From the NCBI GenBank assembly GCA_934096235.1, contig CAKOLO010000001.1, positions 372,001 through 436,000 of the forward strand: a stretch of 64,000 nt of DNA. The letters are read 5' to 3'. Under the pieces are notes generated by a model. That model saw only the letters and a list, made by a program, of their open reading frames with translations, was not told where the DNA came from and ran no database searches. This document shows, one piece after another, positions 35,545-43,100 of the stretch. Each line of letters begins with the position of its first letter. Within the stretch, counting starts at the first letter, position 1. A program made the position numbers and the translations under genes. The stretch comes from an uncultured Bacilli bacterium. Its GTDB lineage: Bacteria; Bacillota_I; Bacilli_A; RF39; UBA660.

Positions 35545-35768
35545 TATAATTCCTCAATAGTTACATCTGGTTCTTCTCTTTTTATAATCTTTTTAACTAA
35601 TTTAATTGCTTGATCTATATTTTCACTTTCACAATCAAATGATAGTTTTTCAGTCATAAAACCAATACTAACATTACTAATAATATCTATTTTGCTAAGA
35701 GCACTTTCTAACTCATTAGCGCAATTAGCACAATCTAATCCTTCAATCTTAAACTTATAATTTTTCAT
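35544..35768 (-). CDS. Stand-alone heavy-metal-associated (HMA) domain protein
   Basis: This 74-residue ferredoxin-like metal-binding protein has the motif GLDCANCANELE (about 9-20), close to the N-terminal domain of CadA pumps. It probably hands metal to, or regulates, the ATPase that follows and overlaps by one base. In most relatives this domain is fused to the ATPase; here it is separate, by gene fission or retained ancestral split. Acidic C-terminus (EEPDVTIEEL). Confidence 0.92.
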   Translation of the reverse strand: MKNYKFKIEGLDCANCANELESALSKIDIISNVSIGFMTEKLSFDCESENIDQAIKLVKKIIKREEPDVTIEEL

Positions 35769-35782
35769 TTATACCCTTCTTT

Positions 35783-36145
35783 CTAACTTCTATGTTTTAT
35801 ATGTTCAAGTCCAATTTCAAATAATTTAACTATATGATCATCATCTAAAGTATAATATACTTCTTTACCACTTTTTCTACATCTTACTATTCCACTTCTT
35901 CTAAGAGTTGCTAACTGATGAGATACAGCTGACTTTGTCATACTAAGCACATTTGCTATATCACAAACACACATTTCTCTTTCATCAAGTGCAAATAGTA
36001 TTCTACATCTTGTAGTATCACCAATTAATTTAAATAAGTCAGCAAGATTATTAAATGTATTTTCTTCTGGCATATCTTTATTAACTTCATCTACTGCTTC
36101 TTGATGTATTATATTACAATCACATATAAATTCATTCTTAGACAT
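35783..36145 (-). CDS. ArsR/SmtB-family metal-sensing repressor, CadC-like
   Basis: Start at the ATG at 36145 (AAGGAGTATGT before it). The 120-residue winged-helix repressor should release its operator when Cd, Zn or Pb binds. DTTRCRILFALDEREMCVCDIA carries the CVCD metal motif of the CadC/ArsR alpha-3 site (landmark about 52-73), followed by the recognition helix SMTKSAVSHQLATLR. An N-terminal CDCN could supply further cysteine ligands, as in CadC. It is the first gene of the efflux operon, and a palindromic operator covers its promoter. Confidence 0.92.
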   Translation of the reverse strand: MSKNEFICDCNIIHQEAVDEVNKDMPEENTFNNLADLFKLIGDTTRCRILFALDEREMCVCDIANVLSMTKSAVSHQLATLRRSGIVRCRKSGKEVYYTLDDDHIVKLFEIGLEHIKHRS

Positions 36146-36149
36146 ACAT

Positions 36150-36213
36150 ACTCCTTTAGTTGAATATTCTTTCAACTATTAACATTATAGTTGAATACTC
36201 ATTCATTTGTCAA
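36150..36213 (-). promoter_or_regulatory. Promoter and operator of the metal efflux operon
   Basis: Minus-strand TTGACA (36208-36213), an 18-base spacer and TATAAT (36184-36189). Two dyads, AGTTGAA/TTCAACT just downstream of the start point (about 36159-36178) and TGAATACTCATTCA in the spacer (36192-36205), are of the ArsR/CadC operator type. Confidence 0.75.
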
Positions 36214-36235
36214 TACATATAAATTATATTCATAA

Positions 36236-36259
36236 AAAAAAGAAGTTTATTACTTCTTT
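36236..36259 (-). terminator. Terminator after the hexapeptide-repeat gene
   Basis: AGAAGT/ACTTCT stem (36241-36257), followed on the minus strand by eight T. Confidence 0.8.
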
Positions 36260-36897
36260 AAAATAATATCATTAGTAGTTTTAACTATTGAATTACTTGG
36301 TATAACACCTTTTACCATAGTAAGTGGATATATACTTGTATTCTTTCCTATTATAGTGCCAGGACACACTACACTATTACATCCTATCTCTGCGTTACTT
36401 CCAACTATAGCCCCCATTTTCCTTAAATTCGTTTTTATAGATTCAACTTTTACATTCTTCTTATCACTTCTTACATTTGATAGTATTACACCTGCTCCAG
36501 TATGAGCATTTTCACCTAAAACAGAATCACCCACATAATTAAAATGAGGACAATTAACATCATCAAAAAGTATAGAATTCTTAACTTCAGTAGAGTTTCC
36601 AATAACACAATTCTTACCAATTATTACTGAACCTCTTATATAAGCATTATGTCTTATTTCTGTGCCTTCACATATTATAGTTGGTCCTTCTATATAAGCA
36701 CTAGGATTTATCTTAACACTTTTATGAACATACACGTCTTCCTTTAGTTTGATATAATCTTCTCCTAAAGAAGGTATTATTTCAAGAATATAATCTTTAA
36801 TTGATGGTAACACTTCCCAAGGATTATCTACTCTTTCAAATAAATCTTTAGCTATTGTTTTTTCTAAATTAAATAATTCATCATATTTTCTAATCAT
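36250..36897 (-). CDS. Left-handed beta-helix (hexapeptide repeat) acyltransferase-like protein
   Basis: Start at the ATG at 36897 (GGTGAATAGT before it); 215 residues. After about 60 residues of N-terminal helices, isoleucine-rich hexapeptide repeats run from about residue 64 (VHKSVKINPSAYIEG, IRGSVIIGKNCVIGN, VVCPGTIIGKN). The arrangement with AHTGAGVILSNVRSD resembles the acetyltransferase half of GlmU and stand-alone nucleotide-sugar enzymes. It lacks the GlmU pyrophosphorylase domain. It probably acylates a sugar or sugar nucleotide; substrate unknown. Confidence 0.75.
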   Translation of the reverse strand: MIRKYDELFNLEKTIAKDLFERVDNPWEVLPSIKDYILEIIPSLGEDYIKLKEDVYVHKSVKINPSAYIEGPTIICEGTEIRHNAYIRGSVIIGKNCVIGNSTEVKNSILFDDVNCPHFNYVGDSVLGENAHTGAGVILSNVRSDKKNVKVESIKTNLRKMGAIVGSNAEIGCNSVVCPGTIIGKNTSIYPLTMVKGVIPSNSIVKTTNDIILKK

Positions 36898-36946
36898 ACT
36901 ATTCACCATAATTATTGTATCATTAATTAAAACATTATACTATTAC

Positions 36947-37804
36947 TTATTCTTTAGTTTCTATCATAAAACTATCATCGGTGTATTTATATGGTAATTC
37001 ATTTTCCTTACTAATTATACTTTTTCCTAAATTCTTTTCTAATTCATCTCTTGCAACTTTTGCTGTTCTTCCACCTATTTTAGCAAGTTCTTTATTTTGT
37101 TCTAAGCCAACAGGTTTACGTGCTTTAACAAGTTCCCTAGTTGCTATTTCACCTAAGTCAGCAAACGCAACTTCAATATCAGTCATATTATCTCTTAATG
37201 ATTCTTTTCTAAGTCCTTTAAAATCTTTATATTCACATGCTGTCATTCCTGACCATTCTTTATAAATATCATTTGTTAATATAGCAAATTCAACCTCACT
37301 TGTGACTCCCCCTTCTTTCCATACATCAGTTAATTTCTTTCTATCTTGTATTCCTTTAATTCTTTTAATAATCCATTCTTCATCATAACCTTTAGCTCGA
37401 TATGTATCTATTGCTCTTTGTACTGTTATTGATGGGTCAAATACTTCATCTATTCTTTCTCTTCCTAATCTTGCTAACCATAATTTAATAGGTTCAGCAT
37501 TCTTACTTGGAATTGATTCAATTATTCTAAACATTCCTTCAATGTCAACTACATCAGTTTTATAATATTTACCATCTGATGATTTCAATTTCAGTTGGTC
37601 ACAATTTGTGACCGACTCATTTCCTTCCTTTTTTAATCTTGACTTTAGTACATTCCAATAATGTCTAGGATCTTTACTTTCTACCAAAATAGCAACTATA
37701 TCAACAACACTAATATAGTACTTTTGTTCCTCACTATTCCATACAGTTCTTATTGTTTCACTATTAAACATTTTGTTTATTAAGCGTATTTGTTTCTCTT
37801 TCAT
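36947..37804 (-). CDS. BRO-N domain protein (phage antirepressor-like)
   Basis: This 285-residue protein starts with a BRO-N pattern: FNSETIRTVWNSEEQKYYISVVDIVAILVES (landmark, about 13-43), HYWNVLKSRLKKEG and KYYKTDVVDIEGMFRIIESIPS. The central and C-terminal parts are basic and helical with a conserved-looking GLEQNKELAKIGG. Chromosomal members of this group are common in gut bacteria, often outside prophages. No phage structural or integrase genes are near, so the role (regulation or defence against phage) is unknown. It opens the accessory patch that extends to 41.4 kb. Confidence 0.8.
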   Translation of the reverse strand: MKEKQIRLINKMFNSETIRTVWNSEEQKYYISVVDIVAILVESKDPRHYWNVLKSRLKKEGNESVTNCDQLKLKSSDGKYYKTDVVDIEGMFRIIESIPSKNAEPIKLWLARLGRERIDEVFDPSITVQRAIDTYRAKGYDEEWIIKRIKGIQDRKKLTDVWKEGGVTSEVEFAILTNDIYKEWSGMTACEYKDFKGLRKESLRDNMTDIEVAFADLGEIATRELVKARKPVGLEQNKELAKIGGRTAKVARDELEKNLGKSIISKENELPYKYTDDSFMIETKE

Positions 37805-37862
37805 ATTATAGCCTCCTATTATTATATTTAGCCATAAACTTCAAAAACACTTTTTTTTCAAA

Positions 37863-37890
37863 ATAAAAAAGTTATAAATTAATAACTCTT
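37863..37890 (-). terminator. Terminator after the CotD-like gene
   Basis: AGTTAT/ATAACT stem (37870-37887), followed on the minus strand by a run of six T. Confidence 0.7.
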
Positions 37891-37899
37891 TTATCAATA

Positions 37900-38220
37900 T
37901 TATAGGAATTTACCTGGACAACCTACATTCTCATTACATATTTCATTTTCTTCAGTACAAGTATAACAAGGGCTATAAGTATGTCTATAAATATGATGAT
38001 TAATAATTCTAGTATTTACTGGACAAACATGAGGAACTTCATGAATGATTTGTCTATGAACACATCTTTCTTGAGGACATTCATAGATAGGTTGACAAAC
38101 AACACCTGGCATAGTACTACATGAAGTAGTTGTTTCATTCATCATTTTTTCAGGAGTAACTTTTAATTCAGCACTTCCTTCAACGCTATAACCTTGATAC
38201 ATACCCATTGTATTATTCAT
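37900..38220 (-). CDS. CotD-like spore coat protein
   Basis: Start at the ATG at 38220 (AAGGAG ribosome site ten bases before); 106 residues. The protein is rich in Cys (10), His (8) and Tyr. Its centre, HRQIIHEVPHVCPVNTRIINHHIYRH (landmark, about 60-85), resembles CotD-type inner coat proteins, and coat function fits the SpoVA and SpoVS genes here. The N-terminal half is Met/Thr-rich. CATAGAATA upstream resembles a sigma-K -10 but no matched -35 was found. A truncated copy of its 5' half lies at 41165-41290. The family link is from composition and local similarity only. Confidence 0.65.
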   Translation of the reverse strand: MNNTMGMYQGYSVEGSAELKVTPEKMMNETTTSCSTMPGVVCQPIYECPQERCVHRQIIHEVPHVCPVNTRIINHHIYRHTYSPCYTCTEENEICNENVGCPGKFL

Positions 38221-38287
38221 TTTAACACTTCTCCTTTTCATAGATATTCTATGTAAAAGTGTTAAATTAGATTAGGTTAAAAATCAT

Positions 38288-38322
38288 TAAAAAAGAAATA
38301 ATATCTAACAATTATTTCTTAA
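38288..38322 (-). terminator. Terminator after the small DUF285 gene
   Basis: AAGAAATAAT/ATTATTTCTT stem (38293-38320), followed on the minus strand by six T. Confidence 0.8.
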
Positions 38323-38332
38323 TAATATTATA

Positions 38333-39310
38333 TTATTTTATTAAAACTTCTATATTTTTATCACTCGAAATATATTTATTAACAATATTCTTTTCTGTTT
38401 CATTACTTACATATATTGTTTTAACTACACTATCTAAAAAAATATAATCTTTCCATACAGAATCACGTATATGGAAATTACCACTTAAATCTATTAATTC
38501 AGCTTGGCTTTTATAAAACATCCAAGTCATATCAGTTACTTTATTTGTATTGAATGAAGTTAAATTTAATGATTTAATTTTACTTTCCCTAAACATATCG
38601 TTCATATAAATAACATTAGAAGTATTAAACTTGCTAAAATCAATACTTTCTGCTTTACTTTGATAAAACATATATGCCATTGATATTATTGGTTTACCAC
38701 TTATATAAGAACAAGGAGCCTTGGTAACTTTCCTAGTCGAACTCCTATTTGTTAGTTGTACACCCCATCCAGCTTTACCAGTATCATTCCACATACCATT
38801 ACCATAAGGAGTTTGTGCATATTTATAAGTATAAATTCCATCATTGTATACCACACCGGTTTTCAATTCATCATCATAAATGCATTTTTGACTAGAAGGA
38901 TTATTATCATCTTTCTTATTATTATCTTCTTTCTTATTATTATCATTTTTTTCTTTATCATTATTTTCATCTATTTTATTAAAATCATTTAAATTTTTTT
39001 CATTGTTATTTTTATCTTTATTAACATTCTCATTACTATTTGATTTATTACTTTTATTTGAATCATTAGATGAATCATTTTTATTATTTATATTAGTTTT
39101 CTTTGAATCATCGTTCTTTTTGCTTTCATTAAAATTATCATTTTCATTATCTTTTTTCTCAATATTTATATTATTTTTAATTTCATTTTGATTTACTTTA
39201 TTACTAGAATTATTATTATATAAATTCTTAATTTTTAAAAAAGTTAAAACGATAATTACTAACAACAATAAAACAATTACAACAATTTTATTAAATATCT
39301 TTCTTTTCAT
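38333..39310 (-). CDS. Anchored DUF285 protein with Asn/Lys/Asp-rich stalk
   Basis: The 325 residues start with a basic stretch and a transmembrane anchor (about 8-27, KIVVIVLLLLVIIVLTFLKI region). A stalk of about 115 residues follows, almost only N, K, D, E and S, likely a disordered spacer. Then the cap shared with the two large paralogues (CIYDDE...AGWGVQLTNRSST...CSYISGKP, about 142-208) and three DUF285 repeats. It has no TasA-like domain or SipW-type signal, so the shared cap-repeat module was joined to a different anchor. The final stretch lacks the PGYFT tail. Confidence 0.82.
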   Translation of the reverse strand: MKRKIFNKIVVIVLLLLVIIVLTFLKIKNLYNNNSSNKVNQNEIKNNINIEKKDNENDNFNESKKNDDSKKTNINNKNDSSNDSNKSNKSNSNENVNKDKNNNEKNLNDFNKIDENNDKEKNDNNKKEDNNKKDDNNPSSQKCIYDDELKTGVVYNDGIYTYKYAQTPYGNGMWNDTGKAGWGVQLTNRSSTRKVTKAPCSYISGKPIISMAYMFYQSKAESIDFSKFNTSNVIYMNDMFRESKIKSLNLTSFNTNKVTDMTWMFYKSQAELIDLSGNFHIRDSVWKDYIFLDSVVKTIYVSNETEKNIVNKYISSDKNIEVLIK

Positions 39311-39380
39311 AAATTACACCTTCCATAAAATCAATGAGTAGAATTTATCACATAATTTTTAAAAAGTCAATTTATATAAT

Positions 39381-39412
39381 AAAAAAGATATTTAATACAT
39401 ATTAAATATCAA
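39381..39412 (-). terminator. Terminator after fic
   Basis: GATATTTAATA/TATTAAATATC stem (39388-39410), followed on the minus strand by a T run. Confidence 0.8.
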
Positions 39413-40142
39413 AATCTAATAGTTCATTACAAATATTTTCATAAATATCTTGTTCATTTTTAATGGTATCAATTAAGAACATTTTGTCATTTTTATATTC
39501 TTTTAAACCTCTCATATAATAAGGTTTATCATCATCTAATACAATAAATGGCATAATGCCATTTCTTAAACATTCCTTAAACATTATAATTCTACCTACA
39601 CGACCATTTCCATCTCCAAATGGATGTATTCTTTCAAATCTAAAATGAAAATCAACTATATCTTCTAAAGTAATATTAGTTTTAGAATTATATTCATTTA
39701 ATAATTCATCTATTTCTTTTTCTACATCTTCTGGTGCAGTAGTATTAATAACATTCACTACACCAATTATATTAGGAACAACTTTAAATCCTCCAACATT
39801 ATATCTAGGATCATCTTCATCACTAGTATTTCTCTTTAATATCTTATTCATTTCGATTATCATGTCTTTAGTTAATAAAGCATCAACATTATCTAACATA
39901 TAATCAAATAATTTAAAATGATTTTTAGATTCAGTTAAATCATCTAATTTTATTAAATCATCACTTTTAGGAATAAAAGAAGATGTATTAAATATTGCTT
40001 CAGTTTGTTCACTAGTTAATCTACTGCCTTCAATTTTATTTGAGTTATAAGCAAAATTAACTTGTGAATAATGATATATGTTTCCTTTAAATTTAGATTC
40101 TTTTTGTTTAATTAATTCATTCTTAATTTTATTTACATCCAT
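39402..40142 (-). CDS. Fic-domain AMP-transferase with intrinsic inhibitory helix
   Basis: Start at the ATG at 40142 (GGAAG ribosome site; GTG at 40154 is the longer reading). The 246 residues hold the Fic motif HPFGDGNGRVGR (about 174-185), complete for nucleotidyl transfer, and an inhibitory motif SNKIEGSRLT (about 29-38) matching the [S/T]xxxE[G/N] rule at the N-terminus, so it is an auto-inhibited class II protein. Such proteins AMPylate targets, including gyrase in some toxins. No separate antitoxin gene is adjacent. It is one gene upstream of the small DUF285 protein. Target unknown. Confidence 0.9.
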   Translation of the reverse strand: MDVNKIKNELIKQKESKFKGNIYHYSQVNFAYNSNKIEGSRLTSEQTEAIFNTSSFIPKSDDLIKLDDLTESKNHFKLFDYMLDNVDALLTKDMIIEMNKILKRNTSDEDDPRYNVGGFKVVPNIIGVVNVINTTAPEDVEKEIDELLNEYNSKTNITLEDIVDFHFRFERIHPFGDGNGRVGRIIMFKECLRNGIMPFIVLDDDKPYYMRGLKEYKNDKMFLIDTIKNEQDIYENICNELLDFDI

Positions 40143-40170
40143 ATTTTTTCTCACTTCCTATTTTTAACAT

Positions 40171-41037
40171 CTACTTTATATATTCCATATAATATCTACT
40201 ACCAGTTTCTTCTTTTATATTAAAACCTAATTTATTATATAAGCTAATGGCTTTAATATTATCTTTGTATACCCATAAATATAGATTATTATTTGTTTTA
40301 GATATAATATCTTTAATAATTGATGCTCCAAGTCCTTTATTTCTATATTGTTCTTCAATAAATATTTCATCCAATAGTAAACCAGGTTCATTTTTAGTTA
40401 ACAAAAAGCTTCCAACCACTATATTATTTAAAATAATATTTTTATATTCTAAAATTTGTTTTGGCACAATTTCATTGACATAATTATTTATTCTTTCAAC
40501 TTCCTCTTTATCTAAATCTTTTGCAAACTCAAATATAGTATTTAATTTATATTTTTTTATTCTTTCTATATCCTTTATAGAAGCATTTTCTAATTTATAT
40601 TTGTTATAACACATATAAAATTTCAATTCATCTTCTTGTTCTACTATAAATCCAATATTTTTATATAAATTAACAGCTACTTTATTTTTTTTCAATACAT
40701 TTATAAATATTTTATAATCACCAAGCAAATATATGTCCTTTATTATTTCTTTTATTAATTTTGCCGCAATACCATTATTTCTAAAATTAAAATCAACATA
40801 TAATCCATCAATCAAGTATTTATCATCTATTTTTTTAGCAAATATATATCCTATTGGTTTATTTTCTTTTTTATATAGAAGAAGAATATTTTGATTATTA
40901 ATCATATTAATAAAATAATCTTTTACAACAAATTTTTCATCTATAGTATTATCGTATTTTCTTTCATCTTGAATTAATAAAGTTAAAAAGTTATCACATA
41001 TTTTACAGTCTTCAATACTATTTACTTTTACAATCAT
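40171..41037 (-). CDS. Tandem GNAT acetyltransferase
   Basis: The 288 residues contain two GNAT-like halves. The first (about 1-138) has DGLYVDFNFRNNGIAAKLIKEI and VNLYKNIGFIVEQE. The second (about 145-288) has LLLDEIFIEEQYRNKGLGASIIKDI and ISLYNKLGFNIKEETGSRYYM (landmarks). The second acetyl-CoA pyrophosphate loop (QYRNKGLGA) is canonical; the first (NFRNNGIAA) is close. Double-GNAT proteins are found among resistance and mycothiol-type enzymes, but no specific substrate can be assigned. Confidence 0.82.
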   Translation of the reverse strand: MIVKVNSIEDCKICDNFLTLLIQDERKYDNTIDEKFVVKDYFINMINNQNILLLYKKENKPIGYIFAKKIDDKYLIDGLYVDFNFRNNGIAAKLIKEIIKDIYLLGDYKIFINVLKKNKVAVNLYKNIGFIVEQEDELKFYMCYNKYKLENASIKDIERIKKYKLNTIFEFAKDLDKEEVERINNYVNEIVPKQILEYKNIILNNIVVGSFLLTKNEPGLLLDEIFIEEQYRNKGLGASIIKDIISKTNNNLYLWVYKDNIKAISLYNKLGFNIKEETGSRYYMEYIK

Positions 41038-41164
41038 TTATATTCACCTGCTCTAATAAAAAAATATTTCATATCTATTATATCATACAAAAAGTCATTT
41101 CTTATCAAAATGTCTTTTATTTGTACTTATTCTCTCTCAATATATTTGGTCTATAATAAATTAT

Positions 41165-41290
41165 CACACTTTGGTTAACATACAACACCTGGCATAGTAT
41201 TACATGAAGTGGTCTTGATACATACCCATTGTATTATTCATTTTAACACTTCTCATTTTCATAGATATTTTATGTAAAAAATTAATCTAT
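41165..41290 (-). pseudogene. Truncated copy of the CotD-like gene 5' end
   Basis: This segment repeats about 38090-38265: the CCTGGCATAGTA and ACATGAAGT stretches, then the ATACCCATTGTATTATTCAT start region, the ribosome site and the upstream CATAxxATA. About 60 bases are missing between them, and everything downstream of the PGVV-coding part is absent. It is therefore a dead fragment in the same orientation as the intact gene. Together with that gene it brackets the DUF285-fic-GNAT segment as a pair of direct repeats. The rest of 41038-41376 shows no gene. Confidence 0.75.
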
Positions 41291-41340
41291 ATTTAGGCAT
41301 TAAGAAGTATCTTTTTATTTAATTTGTATAATATATAAAT

Positions 41341-41368
41341 AAAAAAGATATTTGTTTAAATATCTTCT
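41341..41368 (-). terminator. Terminator after the solute-binding-like gene
   Basis: AAGATATTT/AAATATCTT stem with a GTTT loop (41345-41366), followed on the minus strand by a T run. Confidence 0.8.
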
Positions 41369-41376
41369 TATCATCA

Positions 41377-42501
41377 CTATTGATTATTTTTTAAGTAATC
41401 TATAACTTCATTATAAACATCCATTCTAAGTCCAGAAGTTACACTTGTTATTTCTTGAGGAATTCCTTTAATAGTACCACTTATCTTACTAACATCATAG
41501 TTTCCACCAGTAGTACCTACTCTAAATCCATATCTTTCCCAACTTCTTTGAGCAACTTCTTTATCATTGAATGCTTCTAATAGTTTTTTACCATTATCAT
41601 CAAATGCAGCAATACAGTGACTATTCCATATAGTTGGTGTTGGATATAATATTCTAATCTTATCTTTTACTTGATTCCAGCCATCAGGATTTGCATTAGC
41701 AAAATCTATAACACTCTTTTCATAGTCAACTATCATAGGTTTAGCACCCATACCAGTCTTTAAGAACATAGAAAACAAATCAGCTGGTGTATTATTCATA
41801 TATCCACTCTTTAAATAGAATTCTTTTAATTTAGGAAGTGCTTCATTAATACTAACAGAATTTACATCTCCTCCAGCCATAATAGATAATAAAAGTCCAT
41901 AATAAGTGGCACCAGGAGAAGAAGTAACAGGGTCAGTAGACCCAATATTTACTTGTCCATAAATATTTAAACCAAGTTCATTCCATTTCTTACCTTCTAA
42001 AATATAACTAATTAACTTATCCATATCAGTTATATAATAAACATCATTTTGAACAGTAACAATTTTTTCTTTAATTAATGCATCAGTTACTTCAGCCCAA
42101 CTATATATAACTATAGGTGTATTAAGTACTAAATCACCATCTATTACATAATCACGAGGAGCTTCATCAACTTTAGGACTAGTTTTAAAGTAATCATAAT
42201 ATCTTTGATCAGAGAAGAAAGCTAAATCATACTTACTTCCATCTTTACGTACTAAACTCTCTTTAACAGTCTTACCATTACTCCAAGAATCTTGTACAAA
42301 TTTAAATTTATATTTTTTAGCAAATATCTTATTTATTTCTTCATCAGCAAGTAAGTCCTCTTTACCACCACCAACAGCTCCATATATTTCAGTTACTGAA
42401 TTAGTGAAATCTCCATTCTTAACAAGAATTACTACCACAACAATTACAACTAATAGAACTACACCTATTATTTTTGAAATCATTCCTTCTTTTTTAAACA
42501 T
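41377..42501 (-). CDS. Membrane-anchored solute-binding-like protein
   Basis: Start at the ATG at 42501 (GGAAGTG ribosome site). The 374 residues start with a basic end and one anchor helix (IIGVVLLVVIVVVVILV region), then an extracellular domain with the outline of periplasmic binding proteins: EIYGAVGGGKEDLLADEEINK, SKYDLAFFSDQRYY, GQVNIGSTDPVTSSPGATYYGLLL (landmarks). No ABC permease or ATPase is adjacent. It is the third gene of an operon with XpaC and the VWA protein and probably works as a sensor or adaptor rather than an importer; this is inference. Confidence 0.75.
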   Translation of the reverse strand: MFKKEGMISKIIGVVLLVVIVVVVILVKNGDFTNSVTEIYGAVGGGKEDLLADEEINKIFAKKYKFKFVQDSWSNGKTVKESLVRKDGSKYDLAFFSDQRYYDYFKTSPKVDEAPRDYVIDGDLVLNTPIVIYSWAEVTDALIKEKIVTVQNDVYYITDMDKLISYILEGKKWNELGLNIYGQVNIGSTDPVTSSPGATYYGLLLSIMAGGDVNSVSINEALPKLKEFYLKSGYMNNTPADLFSMFLKTGMGAKPMIVDYEKSVIDFANANPDGWNQVKDKIRILYPTPTIWNSHCIAAFDDNGKKLLEAFNDKEVAQRSWERYGFRVGTTGGNYDVSKISGTIKGIPQEITSVTSGLRMDVYNEVIDYLKNNQ

Positions 42502-43099
42502 TTTTTTCACTTCCTTTTAACTCATCTTCATCAATATCTAAATCAGATGTTTTTTCAAAGACTTTCATCTCAAAATCTAATTCTTGATCTTTTGATTTTA
42601 CTATCTCTTCTAATAATCTATCACATTCATGTTCTACTTCTTTAATATATACTGACATCTTAAGTATAAGTTTATTTTCAACAAATGTTTTTTCTTTTTT
42701 ACTTTCTGCTTCTATATATTTAGTAACTATTCTAGTTGTAAATGGTAAGTAATAATCTAAGAAGTTATATATTTTAGTAGCATTTCTAGGTCTAGTTTCT
42801 AAATGTTTTGTTATCTTTTGTGATACATTCACAATTTTAGTAAGTTTATCTTTTATATTTTTATCTTTTATTTTTTCTTTGTAATCATTTAGTTTTGACA
42901 TTTCAAAGTTATATCTAGCTAATGCTTCTCTATCATATACTCTTATATCTTGTGATTTAAATAAGAATATACCTGCTATATAAATAAGTATTGTAAGAAG
43001 TAATGCTATCCATAAATAGAAATCCATTACTACATATAATATTATAAATGCTATTCCTGAAGTTATAGCTGACATTATATATCTCTTTTGTATATTCAT
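42494..43099 (-). CDS. XpaC-like membrane protein
   Basis: The 201 residues contain two N-terminal transmembrane helices (about 8-46), then a helical cytoplasmic region with KIVNVSQKITKHLETRP and a long amphipathic tail. The pattern fits the XpaC family (named for 5-bromo-4-chloroindolyl phosphate hydrolysis), which is often next to TelA toxic-anion-resistance genes. The molecular activity of XpaC is not known. It overlaps the following gene by eight bases and is one base from the preceding VWA gene, so the three are one operon. Confidence 0.72.
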   Translation of the reverse strand: MNIQKRYIMSAITSGIAFIILYVVMDFYLWIALLLTILIYIAGIFLFKSQDIRVYDREALARYNFEMSKLNDYKEKIKDKNIKDKLTKIVNVSQKITKHLETRPRNATKIYNFLDYYLPFTTRIVTKYIEAESKKEKTFVENKLILKMSVYIKEVEHECDRLLEEIVKSKDQELDFEMKVFEKTSDLDIDEDELKGSEKNV

Positions 43100-43100
43100 A

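Noticed and set aside
36947..37804. Prophage around the BRO-N gene
   Set aside because: No integrase, structural, lysis or att sequence is present; neighbours are host genes.
38218..38260. Sigma-K promoter before the CotD-like gene
   Set aside because: CATAGAATA fits a sigma-K -10, but no -35 at the right spacing was found, so it is noted only in the gene entry.
39402..40142. Fic as part of a two-gene toxin-antitoxin pair
   Set aside because: The inhibitory SxxxEG motif is inside the Fic protein itself and no separate small antitoxin gene is adjacent.
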